NCBI GenBank assembly: GCA_965198325.1
Contig: CBDAPE010000019.1
Location: 434,001-498,000, forward strand
Reading direction: 5' to 3'
From: CBDAPE01 sp965198325
GTDB taxonomy: Bacteria; Pseudomonadota; Alphaproteobacteria; UBA828; JAPUJA01
Length of the DNA stretch: 64,000 bases
Made by a program: the position numbers and the translations under genes. The notes under the pieces are model-generated. The model had not been told where the DNA came from, did no database searches, and saw only the letters and a program-made list of their open reading frames with translations. This document shows positions 25,087 through 34,937 of the stretch, piece by piece; within the stretch, counting starts at the first letter, position 1, and every line of letters begins with the position of its first letter.

Positions 25087-26111
25087 CGAAACAGGACTTC
25101 AAACTCCCCTGCGACCTTATCCCAACTCCGGCCGCGTTGCCGCAGGCGCGCATCTTTGCTGACCCGTGCAAAGGCCTCGAGATCGGTCAGCATCGGCAGC
25201 GTCAGGTTCACGAAGGCGTCGTCGTCAGGGGCGACAAACCCGGTTTCGCTCTCGACGATCCGTTCAGCCGCGGCACCCAACGGACGGGCCACTCCGGGCA
25301 ACCCGACCGCCTGTGATTCGGCAAGCGTCGCGCAATGCATGTCGTGCTCCGATCCCGGATAGAGGTGGACCCGCGCGGCTCGATAGGCCTCCGCCATGAC
25401 GGGATCACCGCCCGGCTCGCGCAGCCGCACACCGACCTCCCGGGCTGCTTTGGCTTGATCGGCGATCGGCCGGATGGTTTCGGGCACCTCGCGCCCCTGC
25501 TCCGCCGCGACAAGCGACGCCGAATAGACATGCAACTCGGCGTTTGGTACCTGCGGATGGATGCGCTCTTTCCACAACGTCAGCAACCAGTCGAGCCCGT
25601 TCAGGGGATGGGTCGTCACCACGGCGATCGGCGTTTTTCCGGGCACCATCTCGTCGCACAGAATGTAGTCGCCGCGCACCCCAAAGGGAATAATTTTCGA
25701 GAACCCGGGAACTTCGCCTGGGTAGGTGTCGCGATGAACTTTGCCCAGAAAGACCATGTTTGGTTCGGCCCGGGAAACCACTGGAGCAGCGGGCTCTTGA
25801 GTCAGAAAACCCGCCGGCTGAATCAGCCAGAATACCGTCTTGCGGGTGGTCCGCATGAAGTTGAGCAGCGAGGGCTTGCGAAAGGCGATCAGCACCTCGG
25901 TGATGTTGGGCCGCCGGTCCTCCCAGGACAGCCAGCTCACGCCATCGATGGCTGCGAACGCAAGCGACCGGTTGATTGCGCGCACGGTATGACCCTTGCG
26001 GACTAGGGCCGCGGGTAAGCTCGCGAACGCTTTCTCTGCGCCGCCCAGAGCTTCGGTTTCGGGACTCGATCCGTTGAACGGGACCGAGTCGTCGACCAGC
26101 GTGATCAGCAT
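25083..26111 (-). CDS. Glycosyltransferase family 4-like protein
   Basis: A 342-residue GT-B protein from start 26111 (MLITLVDDSVPF), with TEALGGAEKAF near the N-terminus and a C-terminal donor lobe with YPGSEHDMHCATLAESQAVGLP. The AAGGA site ten bases before 26111 supports this start over an extension to 26183 that lacks family similarity. It is the first gene of the five-gene polysaccharide operon and divergent from the YgfZ-type gene; the 175 bases between are AT-richer than the neighbourhood and probably hold both promoters. Confidence 0.82.
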   Translation of the reverse strand: MLITLVDDSVPFNGSSPETEALGGAEKAFASLPAALVRKGHTVRAINRSLAFAAIDGVSWLSWEDRRPNITEVLIAFRKPSLLNFMRTTRKTVFWLIQPAGFLTQEPAAPVVSRAEPNMVFLGKVHRDTYPGEVPGFSKIIPFGVRGDYILCDEMVPGKTPIAVVTTHPLNGLDWLLTLWKERIHPQVPNAELHVYSASLVAAEQGREVPETIRPIADQAKAAREVGVRLREPGGDPVMAEAYRAARVHLYPGSEHDMHCATLAESQAVGLPGVARPLGAAAERIVESETGFVAPDDDAFVNLTLPMLTDLEAFARVSKDARLRQRGRSWDKVAGEFEVLFR

Positions 26112-26286
26112 GGCGGTCGAGTCCTTGCCGCCCGATGAAATCGGGCCGGTTTGCTTATATCCCGCGTCGTGGCTGCTTGCCAAGGGCGGGGCCGATACAA
26201 TGCCCCCTTGTCAGATCGGCAAACGTCACCTACTGATTTCATGAACGTAACCGATCATTATAAATTACGGAGTGGTCCTCTTCGCA

Positions 26287-27222
26287 ATGAGCCAATCCAC
26301 CATGGCCCGCCTGTGCACCGCACAACTCACCGACCGGGGCATTCTTGCCGTCACCGGTGACGAGGCCCGTGATTTCCTGCAGGGTTTGATTTCGAACGAT
26401 ATTGGTCAGGCGGCATTCGACCGGGCAATTTACGCCGCTTTGCTCACGCCCCAAGGCAAGTACCTATTCGATTTTTTCATCATCGAGCACGACGAGGCGC
26501 TTCTGTTCGACTGCGAGGCGAACCGGCTTACCGAGCTGGTCAAACGCCTGAGCTTGTACAGGCTCCGCGCGAAGGTGGAGTTTGCGGACCGCTCGGACGA
26601 GTTTGTCGTTGCCGCGTTGTGGGGGGAGGGTGTCGCTGATTCCCTCGAAATTTCGAACATGCCGGGTGCGGCCCGATTGCTCGACGCCGGCGTCATCTAT
26701 ATGGACCCCCGGCTGAGCAACGCCGGCGCCCGGGCGATCCTTCCGGCCGCGGCCCAACTCGCGCCGCTCGAGGCCTTGGGTTTTACCGCCATGGGTGCAG
26801 AAAATTACGACCGCCACCGTCTGACGTTGGGCCTACCCGACGGCAGCCGTGATCTCACGGTCGACAAGGCGATCCTGATGGAATGCGGTTTCGAGGAGCT
26901 TCACGGCGTCGATTTTGAGAAGGGCTGTTTTGTGGGTCAAGAACTCACTGCGCGCACCAAGTATCGTGGCCTCATCCGCAGGCGTTTGCTTAAGGTAGAC
27001 GTTGACGGCCCCCTGCCCGGCCCCGGCACGCCGATCATGGCCGATGGAACCGAAACCGGCGAGATGCGCTCCGGTTCGGGTGACATGGGTCTTGCCCTCT
27101 TAAGGCTCGACCGACTCGCAAAGGCAGTGGTGGCGGGCGCCACACTCACTGCAGGCGACGCCACAATCACGCCGGTCACCCCCGATTGGGCGAGATTGCC
27201 GGAGACGGGACCCGCTTCCTAA
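26287..27222 (+). CDS. ygfZ: YgfZ/GcvT-domain folate-binding protein
   Basis: A 311-residue protein with the aminomethyltransferase-like fold and the diagnostic KGCFVGQE motif, whose cysteine is essential in YgfZ. The family acts with tetrahydrofolate in repair or assembly of iron-sulfur enzymes such as MiaB. The first-domain segment LQGLISNDIGQ is typical. Start choice is between GTG 26272, ATG 26287 and ATG 26302; GGAG lies 14 bases before 26287, so that is the compromise. It converges on ppdK. Confidence 0.9.
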   Translation: MSQSTMARLCTAQLTDRGILAVTGDEARDFLQGLISNDIGQAAFDRAIYAALLTPQGKYLFDFFIIEHDEALLFDCEANRLTELVKRLSLYRLRAKVEFADRSDEFVVAALWGEGVADSLEISNMPGAARLLDAGVIYMDPRLSNAGARAILPAAAQLAPLEALGFTAMGAENYDRHRLTLGLPDGSRDLTVDKAILMECGFEELHGVDFEKGCFVGQELTARTKYRGLIRRRLLKVDVDGPLPGPGTPIMADGTETGEMRSGSGDMGLALLRLDRLAKAVVAGATLTAGDATITPVTPDWARLPETGPAS

Positions 27223-27236
27223 ACCGCCGTTTCCTC

Positions 27237-29897
27237 TCATCGCATTAGTGCCGCCTGCGCCGCCGCGAGCCGGGCGATCGGCACCCGATAGGGCGAGCAG
27301 GAGACATAGTCGAGCCCGACCTCCTCGCAAAACGTGATCGAAGCGGGATCGCCACCATGTTCACCGCAGATACCGAGCGAAATACTCGGCCGGGTCGCGC
27401 GTCCCCGCTCGGCGGCGATTTCGATCAATTCGCCCACGCCTTCGGGGTCGATGTTGACGAATGGATCGTGGGTGAAGATGCCGAGCCGGCTGTAGGTTTC
27501 CAGGAAACTGGTCGCATCGTCCCGTGAAATGCCCAGGGTCGTTTGCGTCAGATCGTTCGTTCCGAAGGAGAAGAATTCGGCCGTGCCAGCAATTTCGCCG
27601 GCGCGTAACGCAGCCCTGGGCAGCTCGATCATGGTGCCCACGAGGTAGGGCGGTGCGTCGCCTGTCGCGTCCACCACGGCCTTTGCCGCGCCGTCGATTA
27701 CTGTGCGCAGGAATTCGAATTCCGCCTTGGTCGCAACCAGCGGGATCATGATCTCGGGTACGACGGTCTCACCTTGGGCCCGGCCCGCCTCGATCGCCGC
27801 CTCGAAGATCGCCCGGGCCTGCATCTCGTAGATCTCAGGATAGGTAATACCGAGCCGGCAGCCACGGTGACCTAGCATCGGGTTGGTTTCGTGAAGCTTT
27901 TGTGCCCGACGGCGTAGAATTTCGACATCATCGCCCATTGCCAGGGCGACTTCGGCCAGTTCCGCTTCGTTGTGCGGCAGGAATTCGTGGAGCGGCGGGT
28001 CGAGCAGGCGGATCATGACCGGTAATCCCGCCATAATTTTGAACAGCGCGACGAAATCGGCGCGCTGCATCGGAAGCAGCTTTTCGAGAGCGGCCCGGCG
28101 TTCCGCTTCGTCGCCGGCGAGGATCATTTCGCGCATGGGAATGATGCGGCGTTCCTCGAAAAACATGTGTTCCGTCCTGCACAGGCCAATTCCTTGGGCA
28201 CCGAACGCCAGCGCCGTCGTAGCATCTTCCGGCGTCTCGGCATTGGCTCGGACCTCAAGCCGGCGAATGCCGTCGGCCCAACCCATCAGAGCAGCGAAGT
28301 CATCCGACATCTCAGGTTGAACCATCGGCACATCACCCAGCATGACCTCGCCGGTCGAACCGTCGATGGTCACGACGTCACCGGCGCGAACCGTCTTGTT
28401 GCCGACCGCGAACTGTCCCGCGTCAAAATCGATACGGACCTCGCCCGCGCCGGAAACGCACGGACGCCCCATACCTCGGGCGACCACCGCCGCGTGGCTC
28501 GTCATGCCACCGCGGCTGGTCAGAACGCCCCGGGCCGCGTGCATGCCGTGAATGTCCTCTGGGCTGGTCTCGGCGCGGACCAGGATGACCGCCTCGCCCC
28601 GACTTGCCCGGTCGCGCGCCTCGTCAGCGTGGAACACCGCGATACCCGTGGCGGCCCCGGGCGAGGCCGGAAGGCCGCGAGTCAGCACGTTGCGCGAGGC
28701 GTCGGGATCGATCGTCGGATGAAGCAGTTGATCGAGACTGGCCGGATCGATCCGGCGCACGGCTTCCGCCTCGTCGATCAGCCCTTCATCCACCATCGAA
28801 ACGGCAATTTTCAGCGCCGCCGGCGCCGTGCGCTTGCCGGCACGCGTCTGCAACATCCAGAGTTCGCCCTGTTGTACCGTGAACTCGACGTCCTGCATGT
28901 CCCGGTAATGGGCTTCGAGCCGGTCAAATACCTCCGTCAACTCAGCGTAAACCGCCGGCATCGACTCTTCAAGGCTGGGAAGCACACTCGGCCCTTCGCC
29001 AATCGCAGGCTTATGCAACGGTTGTGGGGTACGGATGCCGGCAACGACGTCCTCGCCCTGGGCGTTGATCAGGAATTCGCCGAACACCGATTTCTCGCCC
29101 GTCGACGGGTTGCGGGTAAAGGCGACGCCGGTTGCGCAATCCTGGCCCATATTGCCGAACACCATGGCCTGCACGTTGACCGCTGTGCCCCATTCGTCCG
29201 AGATATCGTGCAAACGCCGGTAGGTGATCGCGCGCTCGTTCATCCACGAATCGAATACTGCTCCAATGGCACCCCAAAGCTGGTGCAGGGGATCCTGGGG
29301 AAAGGGCTGGCCGATTTCGCTTTCGACCCGGCTCAAATAAGCCTCGACCACCTCACGCCAGTCGTCCTCGCCGAGGTCCGTATCGAGTACTTGGCCGTGG
29401 CTGTCCTTGTGGCGTTCGAGCAAGTCCTCGAACTGGTAATGCTCCACCCCGAGTACAACGTCGCCATACATCTGGATGAAGCGGCGATAACTGTCGAAGG
29501 CGAAGCGGCCGTCGCCGGATCGCTTTGCCAGCCCTTCCACCGTCTCGTCGTTAAGCCCGAGATTGAGCACGGTTTCCATCATGCCGGGCATCGACGCCCG
29601 AGCGCCGGAACGGACGGAGACGAGCAGCGGATTTTCCGGATTGCCGAAGCGGGCACCAATTTTCCCTTCAATGCTCGCCAGCCCTCGGGCAACCTCGTCG
29701 GCGAGTCCGTCGGGATAGCTCTTTTCGTTGGCTTCGTAAAAGCCGCAAACCTCGGTGATGATGGTAAAGCCCGGCGGCACGGGCAGGCCAAGTCGGCACA
29801 TCTCGGCGAGGTTCGCACCCTTGCCGCCCAGGAGGTCGACCACCTCCGCCGTGCCTTCTGCTGAGCCGTCGTCGAAACTGTAGACCTGCTTCGTCAT
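27237..29897 (-). CDS. ppdK: Pyruvate, phosphate dikinase
   Basis: An 886-residue enzyme that interconverts pyruvate, ATP and phosphate with phosphoenolpyruvate, AMP and pyrophosphate. Domain order is the ATP-grasp nucleotide domain (residues 1-340, with LGGKGANLAEM), the phosphohistidine swivel domain (SRGGMTSHAAVVARGMG, catalytic His) and the PEP/pyruvate barrel with LGICGEHGGDP, where the cysteine is the proton donor. Length fits the bacterial enzyme. The start at 29897 (MTKQVYSFDDG) is the family start. The glyQ-glyS-ppdK order is a common alphaproteobacterial arrangement. Confidence 0.96.
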   Translation of the reverse strand: MTKQVYSFDDGSAEGTAEVVDLLGGKGANLAEMCRLGLPVPPGFTIITEVCGFYEANEKSYPDGLADEVARGLASIEGKIGARFGNPENPLLVSVRSGARASMPGMMETVLNLGLNDETVEGLAKRSGDGRFAFDSYRRFIQMYGDVVLGVEHYQFEDLLERHKDSHGQVLDTDLGEDDWREVVEAYLSRVESEIGQPFPQDPLHQLWGAIGAVFDSWMNERAITYRRLHDISDEWGTAVNVQAMVFGNMGQDCATGVAFTRNPSTGEKSVFGEFLINAQGEDVVAGIRTPQPLHKPAIGEGPSVLPSLEESMPAVYAELTEVFDRLEAHYRDMQDVEFTVQQGELWMLQTRAGKRTAPAALKIAVSMVDEGLIDEAEAVRRIDPASLDQLLHPTIDPDASRNVLTRGLPASPGAATGIAVFHADEARDRASRGEAVILVRAETSPEDIHGMHAARGVLTSRGGMTSHAAVVARGMGRPCVSGAGEVRIDFDAGQFAVGNKTVRAGDVVTIDGSTGEVMLGDVPMVQPEMSDDFAALMGWADGIRRLEVRANAETPEDATTALAFGAQGIGLCRTEHMFFEERRIIPMREMILAGDEAERRAALEKLLPMQRADFVALFKIMAGLPVMIRLLDPPLHEFLPHNEAELAEVALAMGDDVEILRRRAQKLHETNPMLGHRGCRLGITYPEIYEMQARAIFEAAIEAGRAQGETVVPEIMIPLVATKAEFEFLRTVIDGAAKAVVDATGDAPPYLVGTMIELPRAALRAGEIAGTAEFFSFGTNDLTQTTLGISRDDATSFLETYSRLGIFTHDPFVNIDPEGVGELIEIAAERGRATRPSISLGICGEHGGDPASITFCEEVGLDYVSCSPYRVPIARLAAAQAALMR

Positions 29898-29922
29898 CCG
29901 CTGCCGTCGATCCGTCTCTTGC

Positions 29923-32031
29923 CTAGCCTTCGATCTTCGAGAAATCGGCGACCCCATCGAGCGCCACGCGGATGCGCGAAAGAAGCAGCAACCGGTTGCG
30001 CCGGAGTCCTCCATCCTCGCAGTTCACCGTTACCGCATCGAAGAACTCGTCGACTGGCTCGCGCAAGTTGGCCAGCGTCGCCATCGCCGAGTCGAACTGC
30101 TCGGCGTCGAGGGCGGAAACCGCGGCAGGCCCGGTCGCGCTAATCGCATCGAAAAGCGCCGTCTCTTCCGCCTGCTCGAAACGTCCCGGATCCGGCTCGC
30201 CGTCGTAGCTGGCATTGTCCTTCTTTTCCTCGATGGCGAGGATATTGGCCGCGCGCTTATAGGCCGTCAGCAGGTTGGTGCCGTCGTCGCTTGAAAGGAA
30301 TCCTGCCAGCGCGTCAACCTTGGCCAGCAGGCGAACCAGGTCGTCCTCGCCGCCCTGCTCGCACACCGCCGCAATCAGATCGTGGCGCACACCTTTCTCG
30401 CGCAGATGCACCTTGAGCCGATCGGCGAAAAAGGCGAGCAGATCACCTTCTGTATTTTCTTCCACCCCCTTGGCGTCGCCATCGCGGCCCGCAAGACTCT
30501 GCCCAGCGTAGGTTCCGATGGCACGCGTGAACATCGCGCCAAGCGGCAACTTCAACTCGTTCTCGAGGATCAGCCGGATCACGCCCAAAGCGGCTCTCCT
30601 TAGGGCGAAAGGATCCTTCGATCCTGTCGGCTTTTCACCGACAAGCCAGAACCCCACCAACGTGTCGATCTTGTCGGCCAGCGCGAGGCACACGCTGTCG
30701 GGCGCGCTCGGAGAGGAATCGTTTGGTCCCTGGGGAGCGTAATGTTCCGCGATGGCATCGGCCACCACCGGGTCTTCGCCGTCGTTGAGCGCGTAATAGC
30801 GGCCCATGATACCCTGCAGATCGGGGAACTCGCCGACCATCTCGGTAACAAAATCCGCCTTGCAGAGTCGGGCGGCAGAGCGCACCCGGTCCCGGTCGGC
30901 ACCTGTCACGAACCCGGCCATTTCGGTCGCCAGCGCCTGGAGCCGATCGGCCTTGGCGTCGAGCGTGCCGAGCTTGGCGTGAAACACGATACCCGCGAGT
31001 TCGGGAGTCCGCTCAGCCAGACTGCGCTTGCGGTCCCGATCCCAGAAGAACTTCGCGTCGGCAAGACGCGCGCGGAGAACCCGCTCGTTGCCCGCGACGA
31101 TTGCCGTGCCGCCATCCGCCGCCGCCACGTCGGCGACCATAACGAACCGCGGTGCGAGCGCGCCCTCCGCGTCCAGCGTCGCGAAATATTTCTGGTGCTT
31201 GCGCATGGCCGAGGTCAACACCTCGTCCGGCAGGTCCAAAAACGCCTCGTCGATTGCGCCCGTCAGCACCACGGGCCATTCCACGAGCCCGGCATTCTCC
31301 GCGACAAGCCCGGCGTCAGGCGCCAGCGTCAACCCCTCGGCTTCCGCCGCCGCAACCGCGTCCTCGCGAATGACCCTCCGGCGCTCTTCCGGATCGAGCA
31401 TCACCTTCACAACCGGCAGCTTTGTCTTATAATCGGCGAATCCGGTCACCGCGAATGGCTCGGGCGCAAGATATGGATGACCCCAGGTCATAGCACCGCT
31501 ACCAACGCCGCCGAAGACGACGGGAATGGCCTCGCCGTCCAGCAGACAAACGATCGAGCGCAGCGGCCTTACCCATTTGCAATCGCCGCTACTCCAGCGC
31601 ATCGACTTGGGCCAATAAAACGCGGCAAGTAATTCCGGCAGCTTCTTCGCCAACAATTCCGCAGTCGGTAAACCTTTTCGGGAGATATCGGCTACGTAGT
31701 AGTCACCCTTCTTGAGTGTTGCGATCCTCAAATGGTTCCTATTCACACCAACCGAGCGGGCAAATCCTTCAATTGCCTCGGTTGGCGCTCCGACCGCCGG
31801 CCCTTTCTTACCCTTTTCCTCAACGTCGGGCTGATTCGCCGGAAGATTTTTGACTACGCCGACCAATCGTCGTGGTGTCACAAAGGTTTGCACTTCGTCC
31901 ACGGCCGGCGGAAAAGGGAATCCAAGCTCCTGAGGAAGGCCGCGAAGCGCCTGTTCGAGCAGATTTGCCGCCCCCGCCTGCATGCGTGCAGGGATTTCCT
32001 CGGAGCGTAATTCGAGCAGCAGTTCGGGCAT
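29923..32031 (-). CDS. glyS: Glycyl-tRNA synthetase beta subunit
   Basis: A 702-residue beta subunit of the heterotetrameric glycyl-tRNA synthetase, opening with MPELLLELRSEEIPARMQ. It carries the tRNA recognition and C-terminal anticodon-binding (DALR-like) parts, the latter ending in EFFDAVTVNCEDGGLRRNRL. It charges tRNA-Gly together with the alpha subunit encoded three bases upstream. Length and order match other proteobacteria. Confidence 0.97.
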   Translation of the reverse strand: MPELLLELRSEEIPARMQAGAANLLEQALRGLPQELGFPFPPAVDEVQTFVTPRRLVGVVKNLPANQPDVEEKGKKGPAVGAPTEAIEGFARSVGVNRNHLRIATLKKGDYYVADISRKGLPTAELLAKKLPELLAAFYWPKSMRWSSGDCKWVRPLRSIVCLLDGEAIPVVFGGVGSGAMTWGHPYLAPEPFAVTGFADYKTKLPVVKVMLDPEERRRVIREDAVAAAEAEGLTLAPDAGLVAENAGLVEWPVVLTGAIDEAFLDLPDEVLTSAMRKHQKYFATLDAEGALAPRFVMVADVAAADGGTAIVAGNERVLRARLADAKFFWDRDRKRSLAERTPELAGIVFHAKLGTLDAKADRLQALATEMAGFVTGADRDRVRSAARLCKADFVTEMVGEFPDLQGIMGRYYALNDGEDPVVADAIAEHYAPQGPNDSSPSAPDSVCLALADKIDTLVGFWLVGEKPTGSKDPFALRRAALGVIRLILENELKLPLGAMFTRAIGTYAGQSLAGRDGDAKGVEENTEGDLLAFFADRLKVHLREKGVRHDLIAAVCEQGGEDDLVRLLAKVDALAGFLSSDDGTNLLTAYKRAANILAIEEKKDNASYDGEPDPGRFEQAEETALFDAISATGPAAVSALDAEQFDSAMATLANLREPVDEFFDAVTVNCEDGGLRRNRLLLLSRIRVALDGVADFSKIEG

Positions 32032-32034
32032 GGT

Positions 32035-32916
32035 CTAGGTCCCGCCCATCGGTGCGAGCCAGCCCTCGCAGCAACCCTTGGCAAGCGCCCGGATGCGGCC
32101 GATATAGGCTGCCCGCTCGGTTACCGAGATCACGCTCCGGGAATCCAGCAGGTTAAACAGATGGCTTGCCTTCAGGCACTGGTCGTAGGCCGGCAGTGGC
32201 AGTTCGGCAACCAGCAGGGCCCGACACTCCATTTCGGCGTCATCGAAATGGCGGAATAGAATTTCAGTATCTGCCGTCTCGAAATTGAATGCCGAGAACT
32301 CCGTCTCGGCGCGTTTGAACACATCGCCGTAACGGACTTTTGCCTCACCCTCCGCGCCGTTCCAATCGAGCGCGTAGATGTCGTCGACGCCTTGGACAAA
32401 CATGGCGAGGCGTTCCAGCCCGTAGGTCAGCTCGACAGAGACCGGGTCGCAGTCGATCCCGCCGACCTGTTGGAAATAGGTGAACTGGGTCACTTCCATG
32501 CCGTCGCACCAGACCTCCCAGCCCAACCCCCAGGCGCCCAGCGTCGGGCTTTCCCAATCGTCTTCGACGAATCGGATGTCGTGAGCCGCTGCCTCGATAT
32601 CGATTACGGCCAAACTCTCCAGAAAACGCGTCTGCACGTCGTCCGGAGAGGGCTTGAGGATGACCTGGAACTGGTAGTAGTGCTGGAGCCGGTTGGGATT
32701 CTCGCCATAACGCCCGTCCTTGGGCCGGCGCGAGGGCTGGACGTAGGCCGCCTTCCAGGATTCGGGCCCCAGGGCCCGGAGTGCGGTCGCCGGGTGGAAG
32801 GTGCCGGCGCCGACTTCTACGTCGTAGGGTTGGAGCAGTACGCAACCCTGATCGGCCCAGAAGCGTTGCAGGGTCAGAATAATGTCTTGGAAAGAGGCTG
32901 TCCCGCGCTTCGGCAT
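32035..32916 (-). CDS. glyQ: Glycyl-tRNA synthetase alpha subunit
   Basis: A 293-residue catalytic alpha subunit with the family opening FQDIILTLQRFWADQGCVLL and the class II synthetase active-site segments AAYVQPSRRPKDGRYGENPN and HYYQFQVILKPSP. It aminoacylates tRNA-Gly in complex with GlyS, whose gene follows after three bases. Confidence 0.97.
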   Translation of the reverse strand: MPKRGTASFQDIILTLQRFWADQGCVLLQPYDVEVGAGTFHPATALRALGPESWKAAYVQPSRRPKDGRYGENPNRLQHYYQFQVILKPSPDDVQTRFLESLAVIDIEAAAHDIRFVEDDWESPTLGAWGLGWEVWCDGMEVTQFTYFQQVGGIDCDPVSVELTYGLERLAMFVQGVDDIYALDWNGAEGEAKVRYGDVFKRAETEFSAFNFETADTEILFRHFDDAEMECRALLVAELPLPAYDQCLKASHLFNLLDSRSVISVTERAAYIGRIRALAKGCCEGWLAPMGGT

Positions 32917-33003
32917 CGGACGCGTCGTTTCACTTAAGGTTGTTACGGCGTGGTCGGCACGGCCCGCCTTTGGAAACGGTTCAACCGCGCCCTGGCCGGT
33001 CGA

Positions 33004-33240
33004 TCAATACGGGCAATCGTCGCGGCCGCAAGACTCGGCGCCGCTCGCCGCGACATATTCACCACAGACGGAACATTGAACCATGTCTTCGGCATCGATT
33101 TCGCCGGCCGTGTCCGACCTATCGACATTCGGCTGTCCGCCGCCGCCCTTGAGCTTCGCCTTTTTGGCCTTCTCGAAGGCTTTGAAGGCGAACAGGACGA
33201 CCATAATTAGGCCGACAAGGATGAGCAGTTTGAAGATCAT
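33004..33240 (-). CDS. PP0621-family small membrane-anchored protein
   Basis: A 78-residue protein with one N-terminal hydrophobic helix (LLILVGLIMVVLFAF), a basic linker, and a C-terminal CSVCGEYV...CGRDDCPY cluster that could bind one zinc. The family is of unknown function. The small size and cysteine pattern are typical. It stands alone 80 bases downstream of the S49 peptidase gene's upstream neighbours and 87 bases before glyQ. Confidence 0.82.
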   Translation of the reverse strand: MIFKLLILVGLIMVVLFAFKAFEKAKKAKLKGGGGQPNVDRSDTAGEIDAEDMVQCSVCGEYVAASGAESCGRDDCPY

Positions 33241-33318
33241 CGTGTCCGAAACCTCGACAAACGTTTCTCTCTTTTAGAGGCGGTGGGTAGGCACGGTCAA
33301 GCGCGGCCGCGTAAGCGC

Positions 33319-34167
33319 CTAGAGGCCGTAGCGGCTCCACAATGCCCGGGCCTCCAAGCCGTCGAGCGCTTGCTCGACCCAATCGGCTGGGCCCGGCGCC
33401 GTCCGCGCCAGGCCAAGCCGCCGACGCAACCAGCTCTTCTCGGGCTCGATCTTGATCAGCTTGACGTTTTTGCCGAAGCGCTCCCGCAAGGTGCCCCGAA
33501 CATCGCCCACGCCGTCCGCAAGCCCGGCCTCGACGGCCTTGGCGCCAACCCAGATCTCGCCAGAGAACAGCACCTCCTCGGGCGTCCTGAGCTTGCCCGC
33601 GCGGCGGTCCCGCACGAGCGCCTTGAAGTTGTCATGGATCTGCGCCTGTACGGAGTCGAGCCAGACGACGTCCTCGGACTTCTCGGGACGGAATGGGTCG
33701 AGCCGAGATTTCCGCTCGCCCTGGGTATGCAACCGGCGCTCGACACCGAGCCGCTCGATCGCCTCGTGGAAGCCGAAACCCGACGAAATGACGCCAATCG
33801 AGCCGACGATCGAGTTGCGCTCGACGAAGATCTCGTCTGCGGCGCAGGCCAGCCAGTAGCCTCCCGACGCGGCCACATCCTCGGCAAAGGCGAAGACCGG
33901 TCGCTTATTTTCCTCGGCGAACTGACGGATCCGGTTGTGGATGAGGGCCGACTGAGCGGGTGCGCCGCCCGGCGAGTTGATCGTGAGTGCGACGGCCTGT
34001 GCGTCCTTGAGCGCGAAGGCTCGCTCAATGACCGCATCGACCGACGCCAAGCTGAGCCCGCCACGCAAGGGACCCAGCGGTCCGATAATACCCGCGAGCC
34101 GCAGGATGGCGACCCGCGGCGCGGGTTTGCGGAAAGTAAGTGCGCTGGCAATCCGGCGAATTGTCAC
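33319..34167 (-). CDS. S49-family peptidase (SppA/SohB-like)
   Basis: A 282-residue serine peptidase of the signal-peptide-peptidase A type. The nucleophile is the serine in AASGGYW, and the base is probably the lysine in ERKSRLDPF. The INSPGGAP oxyanion segment precedes them. It lacks an obvious N-terminal membrane anchor, so it may be cytoplasmic or peripheral. The GTG start at 34167 overlaps the stop of the methyltransferase gene (GTGA), and this fits better than the long extension to 34485. Confidence 0.88.
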   Translation of the reverse strand: MTIRRIASALTFRKPAPRVAILRLAGIIGPLGPLRGGLSLASVDAVIERAFALKDAQAVALTINSPGGAPAQSALIHNRIRQFAEENKRPVFAFAEDVAASGGYWLACAADEIFVERNSIVGSIGVISSGFGFHEAIERLGVERRLHTQGERKSRLDPFRPEKSEDVVWLDSVQAQIHDNFKALVRDRRAGKLRTPEEVLFSGEIWVGAKAVEAGLADGVGDVRGTLRERFGKNVKLIKIEPEKSWLRRRLGLARTAPGPADWVEQALDGLEARALWSRYGL

Positions 34168-34937
34168 GGCGGCCCCAGGAGCAATGGTGCGCCTTGGCGC
34201 AAGACCGCCTCGGCGGATTCGGTGTAGCTGCCATCCGCCTTGTGCAGCACCAGGCCGCCCATAATCTTCGCCGGCGCGTGTGAGCCGACCCTGGCGCGCA
34301 GGATCACTCGGCTTGCCGGCTTTGTCTGAACCTCGTCGAACGGATCGAATGGCCAGAGCGGGAAGATCACGACGTCGCCGGCCCGCCGCGTAATCAAGGC
34401 GAGGAGCGCGTCGAGCCGGTCGGCGCGCTGGATCATGGTGATGGTTCCACCCGGTCGCGCCATTGCGGCGCAATGATTGATCCAAAGAGCGAGCCCGCCC
34501 GCGGATTCCATGTTCGCGGTGCGCTTGCCCACATCCGGCGAGGGATCGTTTGCCACCGGGTCAAGATAGGGGGGATTGGCCATGACATGGTGGAAGCTGC
34601 CTGGCGCAATCCGTGGCGGCGGCTTGGCCATGTTGCCGATCATGATGTCAACCCGGGCGCTCATCTCGTTGAGCCGGATATTCTCGGTCGCCAAGTGGAC
34701 GAGATCGCGCTGCAGCTCGATTCCCTTGACCTGACAATTCTCCACCCGGCGCGCAAGACACAGCGCCGCCGCTCCGACCCCCGCGCCGACATCAAGGACG
34801 CTCTCGCCATCGCCCGCAGGGACCGCAGCCGCGAGCAGAACGGGATCGATCGCTGCACGGTAACCCCGCGCTGGCTGGCGCAGATGGACGCGCCCGCCCA
34901 TGAGGGTGTCTTGGGTGACGTCGTCACGCAGGGCCAT
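34164..34937 (-). CDS. tRNA1(Val) adenine-N6 methyltransferase-like protein
   Basis: A 257-residue SAM-dependent methyltransferase with the GAGVGAAALCLA binding loop and the catalytic NPPY motif in VMANPPYLDP, which marks methylation of an exocyclic amine. The TrmN6/YfiC group modifies A37 of tRNA1(Val); another N6 substrate is possible. It overlaps the DUF2007 gene at its start by 14 bases and the S49 peptidase gene at its end, so the three are coupled. Confidence 0.82.
   Translation of the reverse strand: MALRDDVTQDTLMGGRVHLRQPARGYRAAIDPVLLAAAVPAGDGESVLDVGAGVGAAALCLARRVENCQVKGIELQRDLVHLATENIRLNEMSARVDIMIGNMAKPPPRIAPGSFHHVMANPPYLDPVANDPSPDVGKRTANMESAGGLALWINHCAAMARPGGTITMIQRADRLDALLALITRRAGDVVIFPLWPFDPFDEVQTKPASRVILRARVGSHAPAKIMGGLVLHKADGSYTESAEAVLRQGAPLLLGPP

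Noticed and set aside
28167..29864. Plus-strand open frame across ppdK
   Set aside because: It is a shadow of a high-GC gene; ppdK is complete and conserved on the minus strand.
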